Below are positions 1 through 7,924 of a stretch of DNA of 40,099 bases, piece by piece (within the stretch, counting starts at the first letter, position 1; every line of letters starts with the position of its first letter). The position numbers and the translations under genes are program-made. The DNA comes from Terriglobia bacterium (lineage in GTDB: Bacteria; Acidobacteriota; Terriglobia; UBA7540). Under the pieces are notes generated by a model. That model made no database searches, had not been told where the DNA came from, and saw only the letters and a program-made list of their open reading frames with translations. The stretch is from positions 1-40,099 of the forward strand of contig JAIQEZ010000030.1 in the NCBI GenBank assembly GCA_020073545.1, written 5' to 3'.

Positions 1-1
1 T

Positions 2-301
2 CGCAACAAAACCTGGAGGGCTTTTGGGGCGCGGAGCTGGGACTGGTTGGGTGCTGTGGTGATGGGCCTGATGTGGATGGGTTCCATTGCGCTTTACGGG
101 GTGGCCACAACCTATCTTGGCCCTTCCGGCGCGGCCATCGGCTGGGGACTGTTTTCCATTTTTGTCATTCTCGCCGCGAACCTCTCGGGCTTGGTTATGG
201 GCGAGTGGCGCAAGGCCGGAGCGCGGCCCCTGCGGAACCTTGGGTGGGGTTTAGCCTTTCTGACCATGGCCTCGGTTGTCATCGCTTGGGGCAATCGTTA
301 G
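2..301 (+). CDS. RhaT-like sugar/proton symporter, C-terminal fragment
   Basis: The frame is open from the left edge and ends at TAG 299-301, so only about the last 100 residues are present. Two hydrophobic membrane segments are visible, one around GLMWMGSIALYGVATTYLG and one around AAIGWGLFSIFVILAANLSG, followed by a GEWR motif and a last hydrophobic stretch. The pattern ATYLG...IGW...N.xGLxxGEW is that of the C-terminus of the L-rhamnose/H+ symporter RhaT family, an inner-membrane DMT-like carrier. Internal TTG and GTG codons (47, 59) are not true starts. The substrate cannot be read from a fragment. It lies upstream of the his promoter and is probably a separate transcription unit. Confidence 0.75.
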   Translation, partial: RNKTWRAFGARSWDWLGAVVMGLMWMGSIALYGVATTYLGPSGAAIGWGLFSIFVILAANLSGLVMGEWRKAGARPLRNLGWGLAFLTMASVVIAWGNR

Positions 302-365
302 CAGTATCCTCGTCAGCGACTCTCGCGCTTTTTCGTGGGCACGCGCCTTCCGCGCAAAATCCGTG

Positions 366-394
366 TTGACAGGTCGGGGGCAAAACGGTACGCT
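366..394 (+). promoter_or_regulatory. his operon promoter (sigma-70 like)
   Basis: A perfect -35 TTGACA (366-371) is followed by a 17-nt spacer and a -10-like TACGCT (389-394), which keeps the key T1, A2 and T6. The start point would fall near 400-402, just ahead of the leader peptide ATG at 403. The placement agrees with the attenuator downstream. The -10 match is only three of six, so the exact start is inferred. Confidence 0.55.
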
Positions 395-402
395 GAAAAT
401 TC

Positions 403-474
403 ATGTTGCGCGCACTGGCACATCACCATCATCATTTCCAGTTCGGGGTGGCGTGTCAGTGGGTCAATGCTTAG
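403..474 (+). CDS. hisL: histidine operon leader peptide (five tandem His codons)
   Basis: ATG 403 opens a 23-codon frame ending in TAG 472-474. It begins MLRALA, continues with five uninterrupted His codons (CAT CAC CAT CAT CAT, 421-435), then FQFGVACQWVNA. It lies 82 bases before hisI, upstream of a perfect terminator hairpin. Its role would be to sense charged tRNA-His: scarcity stalls the ribosome on the His codons and lets the operon be transcribed, as in enterobacterial hisL. The peptide itself need have no function. No Shine-Dalgarno is obvious, and the predicted transcript start lies only about 1-3 nt before the ATG, so initiation may be leaderless. Confidence 0.85.
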   Translation: MLRALAHHHHHFQFGVACQWVNA

Positions 475-536
475 ACCACCAAGCGAGATCGAGGAAGCGG
501 CCCGCTGGCAAATGGAATCAGCGGGCTTTTTCATTT
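413..536 (+). promoter_or_regulatory. his operon ribosome-mediated transcription attenuator
   Basis: Three mutually exclusive pairings can be drawn. Segment 1:2 pairs 413-421 with 453-461 (9 bp, one G-U) and starts just before the His codons. Segment 2:3, the antiterminator, pairs 454-465 with 499-510 (12 continuous bp, three G-U). Segment 3:4, the terminator, pairs 499-507 with 519-527 and is followed by a T run. A ribosome stalled on the His codons (421-435) masks segment 1 and frees segment 2 to pair with 3, giving readthrough. A ribosome reaching the stop at 472 covers segment 2, so the terminator forms. This is the classical his/trp attenuator logic. Pairing was worked out by hand and no folding energy was computed. 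Confidence 0.85.
499..536 (+). terminator. intrinsic terminator of the his attenuator
   Basis: GCCCGCTG (500-507) and CAGCGGGC (519-526) form a perfect 8-bp stem, extendable by a G-T pair 499/527. The loop is 11 nt (508-518), and T5 (527-531) followed by CATTT completes the signal. It ends 20 bases before hisI and after the leader peptide stop, so it acts on leader transcripts and does not end the previous gene. Confidence 0.88.
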
Positions 537-555
537 CTGCTCATGGGAGCGCCGT

Positions 556-951
556 ATGCTGGAATTGAAATATGAGGCGGACGGACTGATCCCGGCAGTT
601 ATTCAGGACCGTCACAGTGGAAAAGTCTTGATGCTGGGGTACATGAACGCGGAGGCATGCCAGCAGACACTCGACTCCGGATTTGTGACCTTCTTCAGCC
701 GCACGCGGCAGAAGCTGTGGACCAAGGGTGAGACCTCCGGGCACCGGCTGGTGGTGCGCGAGATTCGCGTGGACTGCGACCAGGACGCACTGCTGATTCA
801 AGCCGAACTGGCCGGTCCGGGCTGTTGCCATCTTGGCTACCGCTCGTGTTTCTTCCGTAAGCTTACCGAGAAAGGCGAGGAGATCATCCTGGAGCGCGAG
901 TTCGATCCTGCGAAAGTTTATGGTCAGGATCACCCGGAGAGCCAGACATGA
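556..951 (+). CDS. hisI: phosphoribosyl-AMP cyclohydrolase
   Basis: 131 residues, the normal size for a stand-alone HisI. It hydrolyses the adenine ring of phosphoribosyl-AMP (third step of histidine synthesis) in the cytosol. Family signatures are visible: [10 protein letters not shown] near residue 27, [19 protein letters not shown] in the middle, and the metal-site region [14 protein letters not shown] near the C-terminus, whose cysteines bind zinc. GGGAG at 545-549 supports the ATG at 556. The HisE pyrophosphatase domain found fused in enterobacteria is absent, and no hisE gene is in the window. It is the first structural gene after the attenuator and overlaps hisG by 4 nt. Confidence 0.95.
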   Translation: MLELKYEADGLIPAVIQDRHSGKVLMLGYMNAEACQQTLDSGFVTFFSRTRQKLWTKGETSGHRLVVREIRVDCDQDALLIQAELAGPGCCHLGYRSCFFRKLTEKGEEIILEREFDPAKVYGQDHPESQT

Positions 952-1820
952 ACCTGCTGAAATTGGGAATGCCCAAAGGAAGCCTGCAAGAAGCCTCGCT
1001 GCAGCTCTTTCGCCGCGCGGGATACGAAATCGGTGTTAATCCGCGCTCGTATTTTCCCTCCATCGACGATGATGAAATCGAGTGCATGCTGATCCGCGCG
1101 CAGGAAATGGCGCGCTACGTCGAGGACGGCATTCTCGACGCTGGCCTGACCGGCAAGGACTGGATTCTGGAAAACGAAGCGAACGTGGTGGAAGTCGCCG
1201 ACTTGGTTTACGCCAAGCAGACGTTCGGCAAGGTGCGCTGGGTGCTCGCCGTGCCGGAAAAATCCCCTTTCCAGAGCGTGAAGGATCTGGAGGGAAAAAT
1301 CATCGCCACGGAGCTGGTCGGCGTGACCCGGCGCTACCTCGCGCAGAACGGCGTCAAAGCCAAAGTGGAGTTTTCCTGGGGCGCGACGGAAGTAAAACCT
1401 CCGGTGCTGGCGGACGCCATTGTCGAGGTCACCGAGACCGGCTCTTCCCTGCGCGCTAATGGCTTGCGCATCGTCGAGACGGTGCTCGAATCGAACACCA
1501 AGTTCATTGCTCATCCCACTGCCTGGGAAGATTCCTGGAAGCGCCAGAAAATCCAGACGCTGGTCATGTTGCTGCAAGGCGCCATCGAAGCCGCGGGCAA
1601 GGTCGGCTTGATGCTCAACGTGCGCCGCGTCGATCTGGCAAACGTGCTCGCCGTCCTCCCGGCTTTGAAACGCCCCACCGTCTCGAACTTGAGCGATGCC
1701 GATTGGGTCGCCGTCAATACCGTGATCGAAGAGAGGACCGTGCGCGAGATTATTCCCCGCCTCAAGGCTGCACACGCGCAGGGCATTGTGGAATATCCCC
1801 TGAATAAGATTGTGATCTGA
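948..1820 (+). CDS. hisG: ATP phosphoribosyltransferase, long form
   Basis: 290 residues, matching the long HisG form that carries its own C-terminal ACT-like regulatory domain and needs no HisZ partner. It joins ATP and PRPP in the committed step of histidine synthesis and is normally feedback-inhibited by histidine. Landmarks are LGMPKGSL at the N-terminus, DAGLTGKDW near residue 65, and the PRPP-binding stretch [16 protein letters not shown] around 160-175. The regulatory domain covers about 200-290. The ATG at 948 overlaps the hisI stop as ATGA. A 70-nt spacer follows before hisD. Confidence 0.95.
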   Translation: MNLLKLGMPKGSLQEASLQLFRRAGYEIGVNPRSYFPSIDDDEIECMLIRAQEMARYVEDGILDAGLTGKDWILENEANVVEVADLVYAKQTFGKVRWVLAVPEKSPFQSVKDLEGKIIATELVGVTRRYLAQNGVKAKVEFSWGATEVKPPVLADAIVEVTETGSSLRANGLRIVETVLESNTKFIAHPTAWEDSWKRQKIQTLVMLLQGAIEAAGKVGLMLNVRRVDLANVLAVLPALKRPTVSNLSDADWVAVNTVIEERTVREIIPRLKAAHAQGIVEYPLNKIVI

Positions 1821-1890
1821 AAAAAGGGGACTGAGTGCTAGGTACTGGGGAGCGGGGTTTTGCCTTTTCCCCCACCCCCGAGCTTGTCCG
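1821..1890 (+). repeat. 70-nt hisG-hisD spacer with a CTGAGTGCT word
   Basis: The spacer starts with A6 and GGGG and contains CTGAGTGCT (1831-1839), the reverse complement of AGCACTCAG found in the hisH-hisF spacer (5511-5519). AAAAGG and CCTTTT could form a weak 6-bp stem. It looks like a shorter or decayed member of the word-repeat spacers seen elsewhere in this window. Evidence for a defined element is weak. Confidence 0.3.
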
Positions 1891-3180
1891 ATGCTTGACA
1901 TCATCCGCAGTACAGATCGCAACGCGATAGATCGCCTTCTCCAGGCACGCACCACCAGCTTGGCCGAAGCCGAGGCGGTGGTCCGCCCCATCCTGGACGA
2001 CATCCGCCGACAGGGGGACCGCGCCCTCCGGCGGTACGCGAGAAAGTTCGACCGCCTCGACCTCCGCAAAGCCGGCTTTACGGTCTCGTCTGACGAGATT
2101 CGCCACGCCTATCGCAAGGTTCCGCGCGGCTTCGTGGCGGCGCTGCGGGTGGCGGCCGCGAACATTCGCAAGACGGCTCGCCGCCAGTTGCCGCGCCCCT
2201 GGACTTTCGAGACCCGTACTGGCGTGAGCGTAGGGCAGGTGGTCCGCCCGCTCGAAGGCGTGGCCTGTTACGTTCCCGGCGGACGTTTTCCCCTGCCCTC
2301 CACGGTGCTTATGAGCGTCATCCCCGCGCAGGAAGCCGGCGTGCGCGAGGTGATGGTGACCTCGCCGCGGCCCGCGCCTGCCGTCCTGGTCGCCGCCGAT
2401 GTTCTCGGCATCAGAAAAATCTTCCGCCTGGGCGGTGCGCAGGCGGTCGCCGCCTTTGCTTACGGGACGGAGTCCGTGCCGCGTGTTGACAAGATCGTGG
2501 GCCCGGGGAATCGTTACGTTGCCGCGGCGAAGAAGCTGGTGGCGGGGGAGTGCGGCATCGATTTCGTCGCGGGGCCGTCGGAGCTTGTGCTGGTGGGCGC
2601 GCGCGGTGACCCGGAGTGGATCGCCTCCGACCTGGTCGCGCAGGCCGAACACGATCCCGACGCGGTTGCGATTCTTATTACCCCTTCGTTCAAGCTGGCG
2701 CTGCAAGTGCAAGCCGCGGCGAGGGGAATCCTGGCGCGGCTGGCATTGCCCCTGGCGGAGCGAGCGCTGGCCGCCCAGGGCGGGATCGTTGTGACGCGCA
2801 CACTGGCAGAGGCCGCGGGACTGGCGAACCGCTTGGCCCCCGAGCACCTCACGCTCTTGGAAGGCGCCGCCGGCCTGCTCGGCCGGGTCCGGTCTGCCGG
2901 CTCGATATTCCTCGGCGCCTACAGCCCTGTGGCCGCCGGGGATTATGCCTCCGGGACTAATCACATCCTTCCAACCAGCGGAGCGGCGCGCTTACGCGGT
3001 GGGTTGAGCGCCGCGGATTTTGTGAAGACCATTTCCGTGCAGCGGCTCAGCCGCCGCGGACTGGCAGGCCTGAAGAATGCCATCGTGACGCTTGCCAATA
3101 CCGAGGGCCTGAAAGCGCACGCCTTTTCTGTGCAGGCCAGGTTTCGGTCTTCCGGCGGAGAGAGGACCCCGAAGCGATGA
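1891..3180 (+). CDS. hisD: histidinol dehydrogenase
   Basis: 429 residues, the usual length. It oxidises L-histidinol to L-histidine in two NAD-dependent steps using zinc. Signatures include CYVPGGRFPLPSTVLM (about 125-140), FRLGGAQAVAAFAYGTESVP, KIVGPGNRYVAAAKKLV, the GPSELVLV loop, and the AQAEHDPDAVAI segment carrying the catalytic/zinc region. SGTNHILPTSGAAR follows near residue 355. The ATG at 1891 follows the hisG spacer without a strong Shine-Dalgarno. The gene ends in a 4-nt overlap with hisC. Confidence 0.96.
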   Translation: MLDIIRSTDRNAIDRLLQARTTSLAEAEAVVRPILDDIRRQGDRALRRYARKFDRLDLRKAGFTVSSDEIRHAYRKVPRGFVAALRVAAANIRKTARRQLPRPWTFETRTGVSVGQVVRPLEGVACYVPGGRFPLPSTVLMSVIPAQEAGVREVMVTSPRPAPAVLVAADVLGIRKIFRLGGAQAVAAFAYGTESVPRVDKIVGPGNRYVAAAKKLVAGECGIDFVAGPSELVLVGARGDPEWIASDLVAQAEHDPDAVAILITPSFKLALQVQAAARGILARLALPLAERALAAQGGIVVTRTLAEAAGLANRLAPEHLTLLEGAAGLLGRVRSAGSIFLGAYSPVAAGDYASGTNHILPTSGAARLRGGLSAADFVKTISVQRLSRRGLAGLKNAIVTLANTEGLKAHAFSVQARFRSSGGERTPKR

Positions 3181-4304
3181 TTCGACCTCGCAAGGCCATT
3201 GAACGTCTGACCCAGTATCGACCTCCGCAGGAAGGTCGCGGCGGCAAGATGCGGCTCGACTTCAACGAGAATACGGTCGGCTGCGCTCGGCAGGTGGTCC
3301 GGGCGCTGCGGCGAGCCGTGAACCCCGAGTTGCTGACGCGCTACCCCGAGTATGACGAAGGTCGGCGCACGCTGGCCGCCTATTTTGGTGTGGCGCCGGA
3401 AGAGTTGGTGCTCACCAACGGCACGGACGACGCCATCAAAACGGTTTGCGACACCTTCGTCGATCCTGACGACACGCTGCTGGTTCCTGCTCCGACTTTT
3501 CCGGTGTACGAATTCTTCCACAGCGTCGCGGGTGGAAAGACTCTGCGCATTCGCTACGATGAAAATTTCCGCCTGCCCAGCAAGAAATTTGTCGGTGCTC
3601 TGAAGAGGCAGCCCGTGCGCTGGGTGGCGCTGGCCAATCCCAACAACCCCACCGGCACACAAATTCCCCATGCCGATCTGAAAGCGATCCTGCTGGCTGC
3701 TCCGGACACTTTGGTGCTGGTCGATGAGGCGTATTACGATTTTGCCGGTGAGACCGTTCTTCCCTGGATTCGCAAATATCCCAACCTGGTTGTGACCCGA
3801 ACCTTCTCGAAGGCCTTCGGCCTGGCGGCGCTGCGCCTGGGTTGCTTGTTCGCAAACGGCATGCTGACCGAATCCCTGCGCCGCGGCCAGAATCCTTTCG
3901 CAGTGAACTCACTGGCCTTGATATCTGCCTGCGTCGCGATTCAGTACGATGCCCAGGTACGTAAGTACGCGGGCGAAGTCCGCTGGAACCGCACGGAATT
4001 CTCCCGCTGGCTTGAGGCACGGGAGATTCCCTACGTCCCCAGTTCCGCGAATTTCGTCCTGACGCGCGTGGGCCGCCACGCTCCGGAAATCGCTCGGCAT
4101 CTGCGCGCCGAGGGCATTCTGGTGCGCGACTGGAGTTACGACCCGCACCTGAAGGGTTACCTGCGCTTCACTATCGGCTCCGTGGCCCAAACGCGCCGGC
4201 TGATGGCGGAACTCGAACGCGTCAAAAACCTCATCGAAAGCCCCCGCGGCGCGCGGGCCTGGAAGAATATGGTCTCCCACCCCTCCACGGGATGGTTCGC
4301 ATGA
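3177..4304 (+). CDS. hisC: histidinol-phosphate aminotransferase
   Basis: 375 residues, class I/II PLP aminotransferase. It moves an amino group from glutamate to imidazole-acetol phosphate. The motif [12 protein letters not shown] (about 157-168), [11 protein letters not shown], and the PLP-lysine segment [16 protein letters not shown] (about 207-222) are all present, and RFTIGS near the C-terminus is typical of HisC. It starts in ATGA overlap with hisD and ends in ATGA overlap with hisB. Related enzymes also use aromatic amino acids, but the operon position makes HisC secure. Confidence 0.93.
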   Translation: MIRPRKAIERLTQYRPPQEGRGGKMRLDFNENTVGCARQVVRALRRAVNPELLTRYPEYDEGRRTLAAYFGVAPEELVLTNGTDDAIKTVCDTFVDPDDTLLVPAPTFPVYEFFHSVAGGKTLRIRYDENFRLPSKKFVGALKRQPVRWVALANPNNPTGTQIPHADLKAILLAAPDTLVLVDEAYYDFAGETVLPWIRKYPNLVVTRTFSKAFGLAALRLGCLFANGMLTESLRRGQNPFAVNSLALISACVAIQYDAQVRKYAGEVRWNRTEFSRWLEAREIPYVPSSANFVLTRVGRHAPEIARHLRAEGILVRDWSYDPHLKGYLRFTIGSVAQTRRLMAELERVKNLIESPRGARAWKNMVSHPSTGWFA

Positions 4305-4894
4305 AACCGCGCACCGCCACCCTGCACCGCAAGACGGCTGAGACGGATATCCGCGCGCGCTTGAATCTGGACGGTCGCGGCCGTTATGAGATCTCGACGG
4401 GCGTTCGCTTCCTCGACCACATGCTGGAGCTTTTCGCGCGGCACGGCGGCTTCGACTTGGATCTCGAGGCGCGCGGCGACCTGGATGTCGATCAGCACCA
4501 CACGGTGGAAGATGTGGGCCTCGTGCTCGGCCACCTGCTGCGCAAGGCGCTCGGATCAAAGAAAGGTATTAACCGCGCAGGTTATTTCCTTATGCCTATG
4601 GATGAGACCCTGGCGATTGCCGCCCTCGACCTGAGCGGGCGGCCTTACCTGGTGCTGAACGCTCCTCTCAAGGCGCGGCGCGTAGGCGACCTCCAGAGCG
4701 AGCTGCTGGAAGATTTCTTTCAGGGATTTGCCGCCGGCGCGGCGGCCAACCTACACCTCAAAGTGGCATATGGACGGTCCAGCCATCACGCCGTGGAAGC
4801 CTTGTTCAAGGCATTTGCGCGGGCGCTGCGCTATGCCTGCTCCCGAGATCGGCGTCTGAAGTCGCAACTCCCCAGCACGAAGGGGCTCCTATGA
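4301..4894 (+). CDS. hisB: imidazoleglycerol-phosphate dehydratase
   Basis: 197 residues from the ATG at 4301, which overlaps the hisC stop as ATGA. An in-frame ATG at 4292 is less likely. The protein is monofunctional; the HisB phosphatase domain of enterobacteria is absent. The two Mn-binding His clusters are clear: [14 protein letters not shown] and [10 protein letters not shown] in the first half, and [19 protein letters not shown] near the C-terminus. It dehydrates imidazole glycerol phosphate to imidazole acetol phosphate. No histidinol-phosphatase gene is seen in the window. Confidence 0.95.
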   Translation: MKPRTATLHRKTAETDIRARLNLDGRGRYEISTGVRFLDHMLELFARHGGFDLDLEARGDLDVDQHHTVEDVGLVLGHLLRKALGSKKGINRAGYFLMPMDETLAIAALDLSGRPYLVLNAPLKARRVGDLQSELLEDFFQGFAAGAAANLHLKVAYGRSSHHAVEALFKAFARALRYACSRDRRLKSQLPSTKGLL

Positions 4895-5484
4895 TTGCCG
4901 TGCTCGATTACGGCGCCGGCAATGTGGGCTCGGTGCTCAAGGCTATCGAGTACCTGGGCTTTTCGGCGCAGCGGATCGATCACCCCAAGGCGCTGCGTTC
5001 GGCCGAGAAGATCATTTTTCCTGGGCAGGGCCACTTCGGCGCCATGATGAAAGCCCTCGCGGAGCGCAACATGCTCACACCACTGCGGGAGGCGCTCGGG
5101 GAAGGGAAAGCTTTTCTCGGTATCTGCCTCGGCTTGCAGGCGCTCTACGAAGCGAGCGACGAAGCACCCGATGTGGCCGGCCTCGGAATCCTGCCGGGTC
5201 GCGTGACCCGCTTCCAAGGCGTTTTCAAGGTTCCGCACGTCGGCTGGAGCCAGCTCGAATTGCGACGCGATGGCGGATTGTTCCAAGGCGTCGCAGACGG
5301 CAGCTTTGTCTACTATTGCCATTCTTATTATGGGCCTGTCACCCCTGAGAGCTGCGCAGTCACAGAATACGGCCAGACGTTCGCGGCCGGAGTCGAGCTG
5401 GACAAAATCTGGGCCGTGCAGTTCCACCCGGAAAAGTCAGGGGATGTAGGGCTGGCGGTCCTGAAGAATTTTCTGAACGCGTGA
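4891..5484 (+). CDS. hisH: imidazole glycerol phosphate synthase, glutaminase subunit
   Basis: 197 residues, class I glutamine amidotransferase. It releases ammonia from glutamine and channels it to HisF. The nucleophile is Cys79 in FLGICLGLQ, and the partner His179/Glu181 pair lies in [20 protein letters not shown] at the N-terminus is the standard HisH opening. The start overlaps hisB as ATGA. A 96-nt word-repeat spacer separates it from its partner hisF, which is unusual because the two subunits act as a complex. Confidence 0.95.
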   Translation: MIAVLDYGAGNVGSVLKAIEYLGFSAQRIDHPKALRSAEKIIFPGQGHFGAMMKALAERNMLTPLREALGEGKAFLGICLGLQALYEASDEAPDVAGLGILPGRVTRFQGVFKVPHVGWSQLELRRDGGLFQGVADGSFVYYCHSYYGPVTPESCAVTEYGQTFAAGVELDKIWAVQFHPEKSGDVGLAVLKNFLNA

Positions 5485-5510
5485 AGGGAGAAGCGATCAG
5501 CGGATGAAGA

Positions 5511-5576
5511 AGCACTCAGCATTCAGCGGTCAGCTAATGCTCTGGCTGAGAGCTGAAAGTTGACTGCTGACAGCTA
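5511..5576 (+). repeat. hisH-hisF spacer: AGC-word repeat hairpin
   Basis: The spacer is built of repeated words of the type CAGCANTCAGC and GCTGANAGCTGA. A 13-bp dyad with two mismatches, TTCAGCGGTCAGC (5522-5534) against GCTGAGAGCTGAA (5545-5557), has a 10-nt loop. AGCACTCAG at 5511-5519 recurs inverted in the hisG-hisD spacer. There is no coding potential. It occupies the place where a normal operon would have few or no bases. Confidence 0.6.
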
Positions 5577-5580
5577 AACC

Positions 5581-6351
5581 ATGTTCGCCAAACGCATCAT
5601 TCCGTGTCTCGACTGCAAAGACGGCCGCGTGGTGAAAGGCATCCAGTTCGTCAACCTGCGGGATGCCGGCGATCCGGGCGAGCTGGCGGAGATGTACAAC
5701 CGCGAAGGTGCGGACGAGCTCGTGATGCTCGACATCTCCGCCTCGCGCGAGGGCCGCGCGACGCTGATGGACACGGTGAAGCGCGTGGCGCGGCGGCTTT
5801 TCATTCCGCTCACGGTAGGCGGCGGGGTGCGCGCGCTCGATGACGCACGGCGGCTGCTTTCCGCCGGGGCCGATAAGGTCGCGGTCAACACGGCGGCGGC
5901 TGAAACGCCTGAGGTGGTCAGCGTCATCGCGGAGAATTACGGGCGCCAGGCCGTCGTGGTGGCCATCGACGCGCGGCGGCGAAGGGCTTCCGTGGATGGT
6001 CCGCATTGGGAAGTGGTGACCTACGGGGGCACGCGGCCCACCGGACTGGATGCTCTGGAGTGGGCGCAGCGCGTGGAGGAGCTGGGCGCGGGTGAAATTC
6101 TGCTGACCTCCATGGACGCGGACGGCACGCAGGCGGGTTTCGACTGCGAGCTCACCGCCACGATCGCACGCGCGCTGCACATCCCGGTCATCGCTTCGGG
6201 CGGCGCAGGCGGCCCGGACCATTTCGCGGAAGTGTTTTTGCGAGGTTGCGCCGACGCTGCGCTGGCCGCTTCGATTTTTCATTATGAGACGCACACCATC
6301 CGCAGCCTGAAAGAATTCCTGCGCGCCCAAGGCGTGCCTGTTAGGATTTAG
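5581..6351 (+). CDS. hisF: imidazole glycerol phosphate synthase, cyclase subunit
   Basis: 256 residues, (beta/alpha)8 barrel. It closes the imidazole ring using ammonia from HisH and releases AICAR. The opening motif [18 protein letters not shown] carries the first catalytic Asp (CLD). The second catalytic Asp is in [14 protein letters not shown] (about residue 180). Phosphate-binding loops VGGGVRA and ASGGAGG are present. The ATG at 5581 follows the AGC-word spacer with no clear Shine-Dalgarno. The TAG at 6349-6351 lies in the first bases of the next spacer repeat. Confidence 0.96.
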   Translation: MFAKRIIPCLDCKDGRVVKGIQFVNLRDAGDPGELAEMYNREGADELVMLDISASREGRATLMDTVKRVARRLFIPLTVGGGVRALDDARRLLSAGADKVAVNTAAAETPEVVSVIAENYGRQAVVVAIDARRRRASVDGPHWEVVTYGGTRPTGLDALEWAQRVEELGAGEILLTSMDADGTQAGFDCELTATIARALHIPVIASGGAGGPDHFAEVFLRGCADAALAASIFHYETHTIRSLKEFLRAQGVPVRI

Positions 6352-6448
6352 GATCAAGGATTCAGGACTCAGGGAGGCATTCCGGCGCGTACAGGTGAAG
6401 CCAGGAAGGATGCGCGGTCTGGAATCCTAAGTCCTGAATCCTAAATCC
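6351..6448 (+). repeat. hisF-hisA spacer: long inverted repeat (GGATTCAGGACT words)
   Basis: Left arm 6351-6373 and right arm 6426-6448 are reverse complements at 20 of 23 positions, around a 52-nt loop. The core word GGATTCAGGACT is perfect in both arms. The left arm begins on the last base of the hisF stop codon. The transcript would form a strong stem between two co-transcribed genes. There is no T run, so it is not a plain terminator. Confidence 0.75.
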
Positions 6449-6457
6449 TGCTTTCCC

Positions 6458-7165
6458 ATGGTCATCCCCTGCATCGACTTGATGGATCGCAAGGTCGTGC
6501 AACTGATTCAGGGCAAGGAGAAATTCCTGGAGCTGCCCGACGCGGTTGCCGTGCTCGAGAAATTTGCGAACTATCCGGAAATCCAGGTGATCGACCTCGA
6601 CGCGGCGATGGGCAAAGCGGAGAACAACGCCGAGATCGTGCGCGAGCTTTGCCGCCGCAAACCCTGCCGCGTGGGCGGCGGCATTCGCAGCGTGGAGCGC
6701 GCACAGGCGGCCGCAGGAGACGGTGCGCTCAAGGTCATTGTGGGTAGTAGCGCCTTCAGCGCGCGCGGCATCAATGAAGAATTCTTGCGCGGTCTCGTGG
6801 CAGCCATGCCGCGCGATAAGATTCTGATCGCCGTGGATTCTCTTGGCGACCGCGTGGCGATTCGTGGCTGGCGCGAGACGCTGCCGCTCACCGCCGCGCA
6901 GGCGCTGCCTCAGCTCGAAGCTTATTGCTCGGAGTTTCTCTGCACCTACATCGATGCGGAAGGAAAACTGCAAGGGACGAACCTAGATTGGTTCCGGAGC
7001 TTGCGCGCCGCCACCAAGCTGCCCATCACCGCGGCGGGGGGCATCACCACCGACGACGAAATTCAGGCGCTGGAAGAACTCGGCATGAACTCGGCGCTGG
7101 GGATGGCGATCTACCGGAAGGTCTTCCCGGAATTCTTCGTGGAGCGCGAGCCCGGCAGGCACTGA
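6458..7165 (+). CDS. hisA: phosphoribosylformimino-AICAR phosphate isomerase (HisA)
   Basis: 235 residues, half-barrel-repeat TIM barrel related to HisF. It opens ProFAR to PRFAR just before the HisF step. The first catalytic Asp is in VIPCIDLMDRK, the second in IAVDSLGDRVAIRGW, and the catalytic Thr in FLCTYIDAEGKLQG. Phosphate loops are RVGGGIRS and TAAGGITT. The sequence is somewhat diverged from proteobacterial HisA (DAEGKLQG in place of RDGTLxG), but all catalytic positions remain. It is placed after hisF; hisA-hisF order is more common. It is the last gene of the operon. Confidence 0.9.
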   Translation: MVIPCIDLMDRKVVQLIQGKEKFLELPDAVAVLEKFANYPEIQVIDLDAAMGKAENNAEIVRELCRRKPCRVGGGIRSVERAQAAAGDGALKVIVGSSAFSARGINEEFLRGLVAAMPRDKILIAVDSLGDRVAIRGWRETLPLTAAQALPQLEAYCSEFLCTYIDAEGKLQGTNLDWFRSLRAATKLPITAAGGITTDDEIQALEELGMNSALGMAIYRKVFPEFFVEREPGRH

Positions 7166-7219
7166 ACGGCCCTGTCCTTGGGGGTCTGCGAGGTCCCGTC
7201 GTGTCTGCATGAAAGTGCC

Positions 7220-7276
7220 GTTGAAAGTTGAAAGTGAGGACCCCCTGCTTTCGACCTTTGACTTTCAACCTTCGAC
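7220..7276. repeat. word-repeat dyad between convergent hisA and pyrE
   Basis: GTTGAAAGTTGAAAGTGA (7220-7237) and the reverse complement of 7259-7276 match at 15 of 18 positions, with a 21-nt loop. The words TTGAAAGT and CTTTCAAC repeat. It lies in the 183-nt gap between the convergent his and pyr operons, where a bidirectional terminator would be expected. There is no clear T run on either strand. Confidence 0.55.
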
Positions 7277-7348
7277 TGCTCTTCAGAGACCCCTCACCCG
7301 CCGGCGTATTCACGGGAGCACACCCGCTCGGCCCGGTAAGACTTGTAA

Positions 7349-7924
7349 CTATTTCTTCGCCCGGCTGCCGGGCTTGACGGCGGGGATTCCTGCCTTGCAC
7401 AGCGGGCAATCAGCGGGACTGTAATTCTGAATCTGCAGGTTGACGAGCGCGGCTTTGGGCAGGCCCAGGTCCGCCGCGCCTCCGCTGCGGTCGATGAGCG
7501 CGCCTGTGCCTACCACCCTGCCGCCCGCTTGCTCGACGCACTGAATCGTCTCGCGCGTGGACAGACCCGTGGTGATCACGTCCTCCACCACCAGCGTGAC
7601 TTCGCCGGGCGCCAAGCTGAAGCCGCGCCGCAGCGTCATGGCGCCCTCTTGCCGCTCGGTGAAAAGTGCGCGCGCGCCCATTGCGCGGGCCACTTCGTGG
7701 GCCACCAGGACTCCCCCAAGCGCCGGCGCTGCCACCACGGCTGGGCACAGGTGACGCATCTTCTCCGCCAGCAGTGACCCCAACTGCTCCGCCACGCGCG
7801 GATGCTGCAGTACGAGCGCGCATTGCACGTAGCGATCGCTGTGCAAGCCCGAGGAAAGAATGAAGTGCCCCTCGAGAACAGCCGAATGCTTGCGAAAGAT
7901 TTCGAGAATCTCGTTTTCTGTCAT
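7349..7924 (-). CDS. pyrE: orotate phosphoribosyltransferase
   Basis: 191 residues. It joins orotate and PRPP to form OMP in the cytosol. The PRPP-binding motif LVVEDVITTGLSTRET (about residues 105-120) and the FILSSGLHSDRYVQ opening are typical of PyrE. The tail carries CPLCKAG and ends with a lysine-rich stretch, also seen in other short PyrE forms. Its ATG overlaps the pyrF stop by 4 nt, so pyrF-pyrE are coupled and act in sequence in UMP synthesis. Confidence 0.93.
   Translation of the reverse strand: MTENEILEIFRKHSAVLEGHFILSSGLHSDRYVQCALVLQHPRVAEQLGSLLAEKMRHLCPAVVAAPALGGVLVAHEVARAMGARALFTERQEGAMTLRRGFSLAPGEVTLVVEDVITTGLSTRETIQCVEQAGGRVVGTGALIDRSGGAADLGLPKAALVNLQIQNYSPADCPLCKAGIPAVKPGSRAKK

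Noticed and set aside
930-2964. Two long minus-strand frames (930-2069 and 1762-2964)
   Set aside because: Antisense to hisG and hisD, which are certain genes; no recognisable protein content.
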